A stretch of DNA of 64,000 nt from Marivita sp046591575 (GTDB lineage: Bacteria; Pseudomonadota; Alphaproteobacteria; Rhodobacterales; Rhodobacteraceae): contig NZ_JBIQWA010000001.1 of NCBI RefSeq assembly GCF_046591575.1, positions 682,001 to 746,000 of the forward strand. Reading direction: 5' to 3'. Position 1 is the stretch's first letter. Every line of letters begins with the position of its first letter. The translations under genes were made by a program, and so were the position numbers. The notes beneath the pieces were generated by a model. It saw nothing but the letters and a program-made list of their open reading frames with translations, ran no database searches and had not been told where the DNA came from. This document shows, one piece after another, positions 34,947-43,652 of this stretch.

Positions 34947-34951
34947 TTTAG

Positions 34952-35434
34952 ATGTTCTGGCTTTTATTTGGCATTTTTCTCGCGGCGTGTATGGCCGTAG
35001 GCGCGACGGGTGGATTGTTTCCCCCGGGGGCCTGGTACCGCCAATTGAACAAGCCGTCCTGGACACCGCCGGATTGGGTGTTTCCCGTCACCTGGACCAC
35101 GCTGTACGTATTGATGGCCGCAGCGGGCGCACGCGTGGCGTTAAGCCCGGACAATGCGCTGGCGATGGCGCTTTGGGCGCTGCAAATCGCGATGAATGGG
35201 CTTTGGACCCCGGTATTTTTCGGATTGCAGCGGATCAAGCTGGGCATGATCGTCTTGAGTTTGCTGTGGTTGTCCGTGGCGGCAACCCTTTGGGCGCTGT
35301 GGCAGGTGGATTGGATCGCTGGTCTGATGTTTGTGCCTTATCTGATCTGGGTCTCGATCGCGGCTGCGCTCAATTGGTCGGTTTGGCGACTGAATCCCAA
35401 AGCGGCCAATGAAAAGCGCGCCGTGTCGTCTTAA
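34952..35434 (+). CDS. tspO: TspO/MBR family tryptophan-rich sensory protein
   Basis: Membrane protein that binds porphyrins and, in Rhodobacter sphaeroides, tempers pigment-gene expression in response to oxygen; the same gene was earlier called crtK. The 160 residues contain five hydrophobic helices, rich in tryptophan, with TGGLFPPGAWYRQLNKPSWTPPDWVFPVTWTTLYVLM near residues 20-55 and WAALNWSVWRLN-like motifs near the end, the family signatures. It is third in crtI-crtB-tspO and converges on crtC with overlapping stops. Confidence 0.95.
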   Translation: MFWLLFGIFLAACMAVGATGGLFPPGAWYRQLNKPSWTPPDWVFPVTWTTLYVLMAAAGARVALSPDNALAMALWALQIAMNGLWTPVFFGLQRIKLGMIVLSLLWLSVAATLWALWQVDWIAGLMFVPYLIWVSIAAALNWSVWRLNPKAANEKRAVSS

Positions 35435-36648
35435 TCGAAGGTCCAGTTGCGTCGGCGGGGCACGCGCACGGCCAGCATCGGCTTGAGCAGCGGAGATCTG
35501 AACCGCGCCAGATCAAGAGCCTCATGAACGCCGATGGATGTTTCTCCATCAAGTTTTGTTTCCACCATGGACCGTGAATAGAACGGAGCGTCTAACATGC
35601 TCATGATCTGTTTGGGCTGCGTTCCGTCATCTCCTCGGGTTTCGCGCCGGACCGCCCAAAGCGAGCGTTTGAAACCAAGCAAAGGTGGCAGATCAATTTC
35701 CGACGCGGTTCCGTCCCGCTCAAAGTGAAACCCAGAGCCAAGTTTGGACCCGTCCAACCGGGTTGCATCGTAAAAGCAGGTGCTGCCTTTGCGGGCTGGG
35801 TACCGGCCCCATGTCCAAAATGAAAAATCTTCCTCCAACGCCCGCGTTCCAAAGTTGGCATCAAAATACCCGTGCCCGTCCCATTGCCATCCCGGTGCCT
35901 CCAGATCGACCGAGATGTCCGAGACCGGGCCAAAGGGACGCCAGATATGCGCGCCATCCGCCGTTAATGGCAGTTCAACTTGGGTGATCGCGCTGGGCGT
36001 GACGGTGATGGTGCCACGCACCCTGCTGATGATCGGGGGGCTGGAAACCTCGTTCACCTCGATGATCAGCTTACCATCAATCCACTGCATCGAGGATGGA
36101 CCAACAGTGAATGAATCTGTCGTTTGACGCAATGCGGGCTGGCCGCGGTCGGTCATCGTAAATCGCCCGCCGGGGCCGTATGTGGCCACGTTGATGCAGA
36201 CATGATCTTCGGGATTTTTGCGGCCTGACCAGCGATACCAGGGCGAAAAGACCGATCCTATGAACCCGATGACCGAGACAGCGCGCGTGCCGTCGTCGCT
36301 GATTCCGTCGACATACCACCACGCATATCCGTTTTCCGGAACCTTGAGGTTGAAGTTAGGTCCGTCACAATCGCCTCGGCCGCGTGCCGACCGGAGAGTG
36401 CCGCCATCGGAACGCCCGCCCCCGGATGTGTGCCGCCGCCGCTCAGATACAGGCCCCTGATCTTGGTTCGGGCCGTCGGTCTGCCCAGCGCCGCTGTCAT
36501 TCCATGTGGGCTCTGCCCGTACAGCGAACCGGCGCTGCCTGGAAAGAGCGCGTCGAAGGTCTTGGCCTGGCTCAGACTGTTCGCTCCCGGTTCGGGTGAA
36601 AAGGTCAGACCAAAGCGGCGAAGCTGGGGAAATGTCCGGGAATGACAT
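35431..36648 (-). CDS. crtC: carotenoid 1,2-hydratase (hydroxyneurosporene synthase) with unclear start
   Basis: Adds water to the 1,2 double bond of neurosporene-type carotenoids. Family similarity begins at about position 36345 on the minus strand (VPENGYAWWYVDGISDDG) and continues to the end (PWYRWSGRKNPEDHVCINVATYGPGGRFTM..., given here in part), about 305 residues. Above that point the frame has no ATG, GTG or TTG until ATG 36648, which does follow GGAGG at about ten bases. The extra 90 or so residues from there overlap crtD and look like a random, basic translation. The gene therefore overlaps crtD (36258-37832) by at least 100 bases in a second frame. Use of a non-standard start, a frameshift from crtD, or the long form are all open. 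The functional call is firm; the start is not. Confidence 0.85.
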   Translation of the reverse strand: MSFPDISPASPLWSDLFTRTGSEQSEPGQDLRRALSRQRRFAVRAEPTWNDSGAGQTDGPNQDQGPVSERRRHTSGGGRSDGGTLRSARGRGDCDGPNFNLKVPENGYAWWYVDGISDDGTRAVSVIGFIGSVFSPWYRWSGRKNPEDHVCINVATYGPGGRFTMTDRGQPALRQTTDSFTVGPSSMQWIDGKLIIEVNEVSSPPIISRVRGTITVTPSAITQVELPLTADGAHIWRPFGPVSDISVDLEAPGWQWDGHGYFDANFGTRALEEDFSFWTWGRYPARKGSTCFYDATRLDGSKLGSGFHFERDGTASEIDLPPLLGFKRSLWAVRRETRGDDGTQPKQIMSMLDAPFYSRSMVETKLDGETSIGVHEALDLARFRSPLLKPMLAVRVPRRRNWTFD

Positions 36649-37832
36649 GTGTCAAAATCCTCCGGTTGGGGGGTGCGCTGTGTAAGCGGCGGTGCATTCA
36701 TGATGATTTCAAAGCGTTCGGTTTCGGGGTGTGGCGTATCTTGCCCCCGGTCTTCCGCGCAAACGTAGAGCGTTGGATCACGCGGGATCTTGCCATGTTT
36801 GATATCCGCGAATTCGTTTTCAGACGGATCACAGAAAAACACATTGTGATGAACAAGCGGCAAATCGGATGGCATAGATGAAAAACTCCAGACATTTGCC
36901 GAATGGCTGCGCGCTTTTTTTGTCGTTACACGGGCTGTGGTTTGAACATCGGTCCCAAGCAAGCCAAGCGCGAGCGCCCGTGGATCACCGTTAAACACTA
37001 CATGATCGGCAGAAAGAGTTTCGCCGGTTGCAAGGGTGACGCCCGATACGCCCCCCGATGTGGTGTCGATGGATTGGACATGGGCATTTGTCCTGATGTC
37101 GCCGCCTTTGGATTGGATCAAATCGGCGATAGAGCAGGCCAACGCATGCATTCCGCCTTTGACGCACCAAACGCCGCGCGCTTCGGCCTCCCAGATCAAT
37201 GACAACAGGGCAGGGGAGCGATCCGGCGATCCGCCGACATAGGTCGCGTAACGGCCAAAAAGCTGTTGCAGTCTTGGGTCACTGAAACTGGACTTCAGCA
37301 GCTGCTTTAATGTCAGCCCGGGCGTCATGTCAAGAATCAGGCGCGGATGTGTCAGGACATGTTTGGTCAGGCGGCCAAGCCTTGGTTCGGCGCTTAACAT
37401 CATTGGTTCGTGAAACCCGTCAAATAACCTGGCAGCGCGGTGGGTAAAGGTCAGGAATTCGGTTCGGGACGTTGGCCCGGCAAATTCCTCAACAGCATCC
37501 GCACTTTTTTCAGCGCAGGGAAACAGGTCCAGCGGGCCGCTGTCGGCCCACCAATGGCGCGCCAAAATCTCTTGTGGAATCAGGGTGACGTGATCGGACA
37601 GTGTTTCACCAACATCGTCGAACAGTCTTTCAAAGACTTCCAGCAAAGTCAGCACGGTTGGACCAGCATCAACACCATTGACCTGGCGCATTTTTCCGCC
37701 GGGGGCGGGATGGCGTTCAAGAACGGTAACGTCAAACCCATGGTGAACCAAAGGCAAAGCAGCCGTCAGCCCGCCGATCCCAGCGCCGACAACAATGACG
37801 CGTTCAGAGCTTTGCTTTGGTTTTTTCATCAT
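36258..37832 (-). CDS. crtD: hydroxyneurosporene (methoxyneurosporene) dehydrogenase
   Basis: FAD-dependent dehydrogenase that adds the 3,4 double bond in the spheroidene route. The 524 residues begin with the FAD-binding VVGAGIGGLTAAL near residue 17 and PGGKMRQVNGVDAGPTVLTL, and end in the conserved GLYLSGGGTHPGAGVPMAALSGRHAAEAI followed by DMRGGMST. Its last 100 codons overlap crtC in another frame. Start: two consecutive ATGs at 37832 and 37829; no way to choose between them here. It is divergent from crtE, with two PpsR boxes between. Confidence 0.95.
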   Translation of the reverse strand: MMKKPKQSSERVIVVGAGIGGLTAALPLVHHGFDVTVLERHPAPGGKMRQVNGVDAGPTVLTLLEVFERLFDDVGETLSDHVTLIPQEILARHWWADSGPLDLFPCAEKSADAVEEFAGPTSRTEFLTFTHRAARLFDGFHEPMMLSAEPRLGRLTKHVLTHPRLILDMTPGLTLKQLLKSSFSDPRLQQLFGRYATYVGGSPDRSPALLSLIWEAEARGVWCVKGGMHALACSIADLIQSKGGDIRTNAHVQSIDTTSGGVSGVTLATGETLSADHVVFNGDPRALALGLLGTDVQTTARVTTKKARSHSANVWSFSSMPSDLPLVHHNVFFCDPSENEFADIKHGKIPRDPTLYVCAEDRGQDTPHPETERFEIIMNAPPLTQRTPQPEDFDTCHSRTFPQLRRFGLTFSPEPGANSLSQAKTFDALFPGSAGSLYGQSPHGMTAALGRPTARTKIRGLYLSGGGTHPGAGVPMAALSGRHAAEAIVTDLTSTSRFRKTDMRGGMSTESATTARALSRSSGS

Positions 37833-37858
37833 CGAATTGTTGACTCACATTTGCCAAG

Positions 37859-37876
37859 TGTCCAGTATGATTTACA
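37859..37876. promoter_or_regulatory. PpsR/CrtJ box, crtD/crtE promoter, first copy
   Basis: TGTCCAGTATGATTTACA matches TGT-N12-ACA. It is less symmetric than the others, but it sits six bases from a second, clear copy in the 90-bp gap between divergent crtD and crtE. Tandem boxes at such spacing are the typical PpsR arrangement. Confidence 0.75.
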
Positions 37877-37882
37877 CAAGTG

Positions 37883-37900
37883 TGTCAGATAAATTTGACA
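37883..37900. promoter_or_regulatory. PpsR/CrtJ box, crtD/crtE promoter, second copy
   Basis: TGTCAGATAAATTTGACA, good palindromic ends (TGTCA and TGACA). It is placed 23 bases before the crtE start codon and 51 bases from the crtD start, so PpsR bound here could control both directions. Confidence 0.85.
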
Positions 37901-37922
37901 ATATACCGTTTAGGAGTGTTCG

Positions 37923-38798
37923 ATGGGACTGCATACCCGCATCAATTCTGCCGTAGAATCCGCAATCCGTGTCGGACAGGGCGGCACTGCTCCAGCCAAG
38001 TTATCGGATGCACTGCATTACGCCTGTACCCCCGGGGGCGCACGAATTCGTCCAACTATTCTTTTGTCGGTCGCGATGGCCTGCGGCGACGATTCACCCG
38101 AGACCACAAACGCCGCTGCGTCAGCGCTTGAATTGATGCACTGCGCCAGTCTGGTGCATGACGATCTGCCATGTTTCGACGATGCGGACACGCGCCGTGG
38201 CAAACCGTCTGTTCATCGCGCCTATTCAGAGCCGATAGCGGTGTTGACCGGGGATGCGCTTATTATTCTGGCTTTTGAGACGCTTGCACGCGCGGCCCAG
38301 TATTCGCCGGATCGGGCTGTCAGGCTGATCCGCACATTGTCACAGCAGTCAGGTATGCCAAATGGCATCTGTGCCGGGCAGGGGTGGGAAAGCGAATCCA
38401 AGATTGACCTGTCCGCGTATCATCTATCCAAAACCGGCGCGTTGTTTATCGCGGCGACCCAGATGGGCGCGATTGCCGCCGGTCAGGACGAAGAGCCGTG
38501 GTTCGAACTGGGCGCAAGGATTGGTGAGGCGTTTCAGGTTGCCGATGATCTGCGCGATGCACTTTATGACAGCACGACACTGGGCAAGCCGGCGGGTCAG
38601 GATGACTTGCACGGGCGGCCAAATGCCGTGTCTGAATTGGGCGTCGAGGGCGCGACCAAGCGCTTGAAAGCCATTCTGGGGGGCGCGATCTCGTCTATCC
38701 CGTCATGCCCGGGCGAAGCCAAACTGGCCGAGATGGTCCGCCTTCAGGCCGAGGCGATTATGCCGGTTGTGAAAACCAACGCCGCCAAAGCCGGGTAA
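37923..38798 (+). CDS. crtE: geranylgeranyl diphosphate synthase
   Basis: Prenyl transferase making C20 geranylgeranyl diphosphate for carotenoids and the bacteriochlorophyll tail. The 291 residues carry the first aspartate-rich motif LVHDDLPCFDDADTRRG (DDxxxxD, near residues 80-96) and the second FQVADDLRDALYD (DDxxD-like, near 210). Its upstream gap holds two PpsR boxes. The stop is followed directly by the ATG of crtF (TAAATG). Confidence 0.95.
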   Translation: MGLHTRINSAVESAIRVGQGGTAPAKLSDALHYACTPGGARIRPTILLSVAMACGDDSPETTNAAASALELMHCASLVHDDLPCFDDADTRRGKPSVHRAYSEPIAVLTGDALIILAFETLARAAQYSPDRAVRLIRTLSQQSGMPNGICAGQGWESESKIDLSAYHLSKTGALFIAATQMGAIAAGQDEEPWFELGARIGEAFQVADDLRDALYDSTTLGKPAGQDDLHGRPNAVSELGVEGATKRLKAILGGAISSIPSCPGEAKLAEMVRLQAEAIMPVVKTNAAKAG

Positions 38799-39971
38799 AT
38801 GGCTCTGGCCTCGGATACCCCTGCGTCTGCGATCCGCCCCAAAGTTGGTCTTAAGACCCGGATGATGCGCCTTGTTGCGCGTCCGGGATTTCAGCGCTGG
38901 GCGGCGTCCTTTCCATTGACAAGGCGTGTTGCCGCCAAGGATGGGGCGGCGCTGTTCGATATTGTTCAGGGCTTCGTGAAATCACAAGCTTTGTTCGCGT
39001 TGGTTGATCTGCGGGTCATGCACCGGCTGATGGATGGATCACAAACCGCACATGATTTGGCAGGTGTCTGCGTCTTGCCCGTGGATCGGATGGACCGATT
39101 GTTACGGGCCGGGGTCGCGATGCAGTTGCTCAGGCGGGATCGAAAAGGACGGTACAGTCTGGCCCGCAAAGGAGCGGCTTTGGTTGGTGTTCCCGGACTT
39201 GAGGATATGATCCGCCACCACGCCACGTTTTATCGGGATCTGAACGATCCCGTCGCTCTTTTGCGCGGTGAGGTTAATACCGAACTGGCACAGTTCTGGC
39301 CGTATGTGTTCGGGGCTGACAACGCCACCGATGCAGACACGTCGACTCGTTATTCAGATCTTATGGCCAGATCACAACAGATCGTGGCCGCAGATACTTT
39401 GGCGACCGTCAAGCTTGGTCAGACGCGGCTGCTATTGGATGTTGGTGGCGGTTACGGCGTGTTTGCCGAAGCAGCAGCGCTTCTTTATCCCCGGCTATCC
39501 GCCACCGTTTTCGATTTGCCAGCCGTGGCTGCCAACGCAACCTCGCGTCTCGCAGCATCCCAGGCCAAAGATCGTCTGCAGTTTGTATCCGGATCTTTCC
39601 GGGACGATCCGCTGCCCGCCGGTGCAGATACGATTTCCTTGATTCGAGTGTTGTACGATCACGAGGATGCAACCGTCACAGATCTGCTGTCTAAAGTTTA
39701 TGACACTTTGCCGGATGGCGGAACGCTTGTGGTCTCCGAGCCGATGTCAGGTGGAGATCAGCCCGAGATCGCCGGCGATGTTTATTTCAGCTTTTACTGT
39801 CTTGCGATGCAAACCGGAACGGTGCGGAGCGCCAAAGAAATAGGGGCTTTGTGCCAAGACGCGGGCTTTTCTCGGATCAAAAGCTACCCATCGCGCCGTC
39901 CTTTTGTGACCACCGTGCTGACAGCCACAAAGGTAGAAAAACACACGTCAATGCAAGAGTTTGAGGTCTAA
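38799..39971 (+). CDS. crtF: demethylspheroidene O-methyltransferase
   Basis: SAM-dependent O-methyltransferase that adds the methoxy group to hydroxylated carotenoids, finishing spheroidene. The 390 residues show an N-terminal dimerisation/winged helix region (FVKSQALFALVDLRVMHRLMDG), SAM-binding LLLDVGGGYGVFAEAAALLYP near residue 215, and later VLYDHEDATVTDLLSKVYDTLPDGGTLVVSEPM. It directly follows crtE. The gap to bchC holds two PpsR boxes, so bchC has its own promoter, although run-through from crtE-crtF is likely, as in the crt-bch-puf superoperon of Rhodobacter. Confidence 0.95.
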   Translation: MALASDTPASAIRPKVGLKTRMMRLVARPGFQRWAASFPLTRRVAAKDGAALFDIVQGFVKSQALFALVDLRVMHRLMDGSQTAHDLAGVCVLPVDRMDRLLRAGVAMQLLRRDRKGRYSLARKGAALVGVPGLEDMIRHHATFYRDLNDPVALLRGEVNTELAQFWPYVFGADNATDADTSTRYSDLMARSQQIVAADTLATVKLGQTRLLLDVGGGYGVFAEAAALLYPRLSATVFDLPAVAANATSRLAASQAKDRLQFVSGSFRDDPLPAGADTISLIRVLYDHEDATVTDLLSKVYDTLPDGGTLVVSEPMSGGDQPEIAGDVYFSFYCLAMQTGTVRSAKEIGALCQDAGFSRIKSYPSRRPFVTTVLTATKVEKHTSMQEFEV

Positions 39972-39973
39972 GG

Positions 39974-39991
39974 TGTCAATTATAGTTGACA
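39974..39991. promoter_or_regulatory. PpsR/CrtJ box upstream of bchC, first copy
   Basis: TGTCAATTATAGTTGACA, a near-perfect inverted repeat matching TGT-N12-ACA. It contains a TTGACA element (39986-39991) that could serve as a -35 box. The second box follows after eight bases, as described for the bchC promoter in Rhodobacter capsulatus. Confidence 0.9.
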
Positions 39992-39999
39992 CTTTAGCC

Positions 40000-40017
40000 T
40001 GTAAGAATAAACTGACA
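40000..40017. promoter_or_regulatory. PpsR/CrtJ box upstream of bchC, second copy
   Basis: TGTAAGAATAAACTGACA matches TGT-N12-ACA, eight bases from the first copy, an arrangement that fits cooperative binding of PpsR. It lies 73 bases before the bchC start. Confidence 0.85.
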
Positions 40018-40090
40018 GTGACAAAGCCAAAAAGCGACATACCGGAATCGATTCTTCGACCCACATGTCCCGCGACTGCAGGAGGTTAGG

Positions 40091-41032
40091 ATGCAAACGA
40101 ACGCTGTTGTGCTAAACGCACCAAAGACCCTTGCGATTGAAACGGTCGAGCTTACCGCGCCCGGGTCCGAAGATCTTGTGGTTGAAATTTCCCATTCTGG
40201 CATTTCGACAGGGACGGAAAAGCTGTTTTGGTCGGGTGACATGCCCCCGTTTCCCGGCATGGGGTATCCGCTGATCCCCGGCTACGAAGCCTCGGGTGAC
40301 GTTGTCGAGGTTGGGTCGAACAGCCGCTACAAGGTTGGTGACCATGTGTTTGTGCCGGGTGCCAATTGTTATGACGGCGTCTTTGGCCTTTTTGGCGGCG
40401 CGACCAAGCGATTGGTGACAGATCAGGACCGTGTGACCAAAATTGATCGCGGCCTGGGTGCGCAAGGCGCGCTTCTGGCGCTGGCTGCAACGGCGCGTCA
40501 TGCGATGGCAGGTTTGGACAAGGCTGTGCCTGATCTGATCGTCGGACACGGCGTTCTTGGTCGTCTGCTTGCTCGCTTGACCATTGCGGCCGGGGCCCCT
40601 GCGCCCACCGTTTGGGAAATTGATGCGGATCGTGCGACCGGGGCCGAAGGGTACGAGGTTTTGCACCCTGACAAGGACGAACGTCGCGACTATCGGTCGA
40701 TCTATGATGCAAGCGGCAATGGCAATCTGCTGAACGATCTCATCGGTCGGATCGGCAAAGGTGGCGAGATTGTTCTGGCCGGGTTCTATACCCAGCCGCT
40801 GCAATTTTCGTTCCCGCCCGCGTTCATGAAAGAGGCACGATTCCGCGTCGCCGCCGAATGGGCGCGCGATGATCTGACAGCCACACGCACACTGGTCGAA
40901 AACGGTGCGCTGAGCCTTGACGGCCTTATCACTCATCAAGCCGCAGCGACGGATGCGCCCGGTGCGTATCGCACGGCGTTCGAAGATCCGTCCTGCCTGA
41001 AAATGATCCTCAATTGGGAGACTTCTTCATGA
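40091..41032 (+). CDS. bchC: 3-hydroxyethyl bacteriochlorophyllide a dehydrogenase
   Basis: NAD-dependent dehydrogenase oxidising the 3-hydroxyethyl group to the acetyl group of bacteriochlorophyll a. The 313 residues resemble zinc-type alcohol dehydrogenases: FPGMGYPLIPGYEASGDVVEVG near residues 55-75, VGDHVFVPG, and a Rossmann region around GHGVLGRLLARL. AGGAGG just before ATG 40091 is a strong ribosome binding site. bchX follows with an ATGA overlap. Promoter control by the tandem PpsR boxes is very likely. Confidence 0.95.
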   Translation: MQTNAVVLNAPKTLAIETVELTAPGSEDLVVEISHSGISTGTEKLFWSGDMPPFPGMGYPLIPGYEASGDVVEVGSNSRYKVGDHVFVPGANCYDGVFGLFGGATKRLVTDQDRVTKIDRGLGAQGALLALAATARHAMAGLDKAVPDLIVGHGVLGRLLARLTIAAGAPAPTVWEIDADRATGAEGYEVLHPDKDERRDYRSIYDASGNGNLLNDLIGRIGKGGEIVLAGFYTQPLQFSFPPAFMKEARFRVAAEWARDDLTATRTLVENGALSLDGLITHQAAATDAPGAYRTAFEDPSCLKMILNWETSS

Positions 41033-42030
41033 AGGACGAGGTTCCAAACCTGAAAGACTTTGACCAGCGGTTGAAGGACGAAGCCAACGAGGATCTCGCT
41101 GATGTGATCCCGACAGAGGCGACAAAGAAAACCCAGATCATTGCGATCTATGGCAAAGGCGGGATCGGTAAATCCTTCACGCTGGCGAACCTCAGTCACA
41201 TGATGGCGGAACAAGGCAAACGCGTGTTGCTGATCGGCTGTGATCCGAAGTCTGACACCACGTCTTTGCTGTTCGGCGGCAAGGCATGCCCGACGATCAT
41301 CGAGACCTCGACCAAGAAAAAACTCGCGGGCGAGGAAGTGAAGATCGGTGATGTGTGCTTCAAGCGTGGCGGCGTCTTTGCGATGGAGCTTGGCGGTCCC
41401 GAAGTGGGTCGCGGTTGCGGCGGTCGTGGGATCATCCACGGGTTTGAGCTGCTGGAAAAGCTGGGCTTCCATGATTGGGATTTTGACTACGTTCTGCTCG
41501 ACTTCCTGGGCGATGTGGTCTGTGGCGGCTTTGGCCTGCCGATCGCCCGTGACATGGCGCAGAAGGTTATTCTGGTTGCCTCGAATGATCTGCAATCACT
41601 TTATGTGGCGAACAACGTGTGCTCGGCGGTGGAATACTTCCGCAAGCTGGGCGGCAACGTTGGTGTCGCGGGTCTGGTTGTGAACAAAGACGACGGATCG
41701 GGCGAGGCGCAGGCCTTTGCCAAAGCTGTCGACATCCCGATCCTTGCCTCCATTCCGCAGGACGATGACCTGCGCAAGAAATCCGCGAACTACCAGATCG
41801 TCGGCACGAAGGAGTCCCAATGGGGCGGCCTGTTCGCAGAGCTGGGCTTGAACGTGGGCGAAGCCCCACCCGTGCGCCCAACGCCGCTGACGCAAGATGG
41901 TTTGCTTGAACTGTTTGATGGATCGGAAACCGGAGCTGGTTACACGCTGGTGCCTGCAACCGACACCGACATGCGCGGCAAGAACGCGGCACCGCAAGAG
42001 TCATTGGAAGTGATCTACGACGACGCGTGA
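41029..42030 (+). CDS. bchX: chlorophyllide a reductase iron protein BchX
   Basis: Nitrogenase-iron-protein-like electron donor to BchYZ for reduction of the C7=C8 bond of chlorophyllide a. The 333 residues contain IYGKGGIGKSFTLANLS (P-loop, near residue 45), IGCDPKSDTTSLLFGG, and the two cluster-ligand cysteines in GRGCGGRGI and DVVCGGFGLP. ATG 41029 overlaps the bchC stop and follows GGGAG. An upstream in-frame ATG at 41014 would add five residues and is less likely. Confidence 0.97.
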   Translation: MKDEVPNLKDFDQRLKDEANEDLADVIPTEATKKTQIIAIYGKGGIGKSFTLANLSHMMAEQGKRVLLIGCDPKSDTTSLLFGGKACPTIIETSTKKKLAGEEVKIGDVCFKRGGVFAMELGGPEVGRGCGGRGIIHGFELLEKLGFHDWDFDYVLLDFLGDVVCGGFGLPIARDMAQKVILVASNDLQSLYVANNVCSAVEYFRKLGGNVGVAGLVVNKDDGSGEAQAFAKAVDIPILASIPQDDDLRKKSANYQIVGTKESQWGGLFAELGLNVGEAPPVRPTPLTQDGLLELFDGSETGAGYTLVPATDTDMRGKNAAPQESLEVIYDDA

Positions 42031-42044
42031 GGGTCAGCCACCCT
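42030..42044 (+). other. small hairpin in the bchX-bchY spacer
   Basis: AGGGT-CAGCC-ACCCT starts at the last base of the bchX stop codon and forms a five-pair stem with a five-base loop in the 47-base spacer before the bchY GTG. It may influence decay or translation of the polycistronic mRNA. It lacks a T-run, so it is not a normal terminator, and it is short enough that chance is possible. Confidence 0.4.
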
Positions 42045-42077
42045 GCGTGAAATGGGAACCAAAGAGAAGTAAGTGAC

Positions 42078-43652
42078 GTGAGCAAAGAAGCAACATACGA
42101 CGAAACGGCAGAGGTTGAGGTCATCCGTGGTGAACCACGTGATGAGGCCGCCGCGATGCCCGTTCCCGCCGATGGGCTTGGCTGCCATTCCGGGTCCGAG
42201 ATGGAAAAGGCCGCGCGTATGGCGGGCAATTCCGAGATGCTGGACCAGTTCGCCAAGGACTATCCCGTTGGCCCACATGACCAACCGCAATCCATGTGCC
42301 CTGCCTTTGGGTCTTTGCGCGTCGGCTTGCGGATGAAACGGACCGCGACGGTTTTGTCCGGCTCGGCCTGTTGTGTTTATGGGCTGACCTTCGTGTCGCA
42401 TTTCTATGGTGCGCGGCGGTCGGTTGGCTATGTGCCGTTCAATTCCGAGACGCTTGTCACAGGTAAGCTTTACGAGGACATCCGCGACAGCGTGCATGAA
42501 ATGGCAGACCCGGATCGGTTCGATGCCATCGTCGTGACAAACCTTTGCGTGCCCACCGCATCTGGCGTGCCTTTGCGGCTTTTGCCGAAAGAGATCAACG
42601 GCGTGCGGATTGTTGGCATCGATGTGCCGGGTTTCGGTATTCCAACCCATGCCGAGGCGAAAGATGTCCTGGCCGGGGCGATGCTCAACTATGCCCGCGA
42701 AGAGATCAAAGCAGGCCCGGTGCAAGCGCCCGAAGCCGGTAAATCGGACCGTCCGACTGTTGCACTGTTGGGTGAAATGTTCCCGGCGGACCCGATGATG
42801 ATCGGCGCGATGCTGGCCCCGATGGGTCTGGCCGCTGGTCCTGTTGTTCCCTGCCGCGAATGGCGTGAACTCTACGCCGCGCTCGACTGCGGTGTCGTTG
42901 CTGCGATTCACCCGTTCTACACCGCTGCTGTTCGTGAATTCGAAGCTGCGGGGCGTCCGATTGTCGGCTCTGCGCCGGTTGGCCACGATGGCACTGCCGC
43001 CTGGCTGGCCGGGATCGGTGACGCCTTCAACATTCCCAAAGATCAGATTGCCGCCGCCCAAAATGCGTTCCTCCCTGCCATTAAGGGTGCGTTGGCTCAG
43101 ACGCCGATCAAGGGCACGATCACCTTGTCTGGCTACGAGGGATCAGAACTGCTGGTCGCGCGTCTGCTTGTCGAAAGCGGGGCTGACCTCCGCTATGTGG
43201 GCACCGCCTGCCCGCGCACGAAATGGTCTGACCCGGATCGTGAATGGCTGGAAAGCAAGGGTATCAAGGTCACATACCGCGCGTCTTTGGAAGACGATTG
43301 CGCCGCGATGGAGGCTGTTCAGCCTGATCTGGCGATTGGCACGACGCCCGTTGTCCAGAAAGCCAAGGAACTGGGCATTCCCGGCCTTTACTACACCAAT
43401 CTGATTTCTGCGCGCCCCCTGATGGGGCCTGCTGGTGCCGGGTCGCTGGCCGAAGTGATCAACGCCGCCATCGCGGGCAAAGCGCGCATGGACGACATGA
43501 AAGCCTTTTTTGAAGGCGTCGGTCATGGCGATACCGCCGGTGTCTGGGAAGGCAGCCCAAATCTGCGCCCCGAATACCGCGCGACAAACCTCAAGAAGCT
43601 GGAGCGCGCCGAAAAGGCCCGCGTCGCGGCGAATGGGGGTGTCAAATGCTGA
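42078..43652 (+). CDS. bchY: chlorophyllide a reductase subunit Y
   Basis: One half of the catalytic BchYZ protein, related to nitrogenase NifDK. The 524 residues start at GTG 42078 (SKEATYDE). Cysteines expected for the [4Fe-4S] cluster are seen in QSMCPAFGSLRVGLRM, GSACCVYGLTFV and VTNLCVPTASGVPLRLL. The product fits the family length. It overlaps bchZ by seven bases. The start follows GAGAAGTAAGTGAC, a modest ribosome binding site. Confidence 0.95.
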   Translation: MSKEATYDETAEVEVIRGEPRDEAAAMPVPADGLGCHSGSEMEKAARMAGNSEMLDQFAKDYPVGPHDQPQSMCPAFGSLRVGLRMKRTATVLSGSACCVYGLTFVSHFYGARRSVGYVPFNSETLVTGKLYEDIRDSVHEMADPDRFDAIVVTNLCVPTASGVPLRLLPKEINGVRIVGIDVPGFGIPTHAEAKDVLAGAMLNYAREEIKAGPVQAPEAGKSDRPTVALLGEMFPADPMMIGAMLAPMGLAAGPVVPCREWRELYAALDCGVVAAIHPFYTAAVREFEAAGRPIVGSAPVGHDGTAAWLAGIGDAFNIPKDQIAAAQNAFLPAIKGALAQTPIKGTITLSGYEGSELLVARLLVESGADLRYVGTACPRTKWSDPDREWLESKGIKVTYRASLEDDCAAMEAVQPDLAIGTTPVVQKAKELGIPGLYYTNLISARPLMGPAGAGSLAEVINAAIAGKARMDDMKAFFEGVGHGDTAGVWEGSPNLRPEYRATNLKKLERAEKARVAANGGVKC

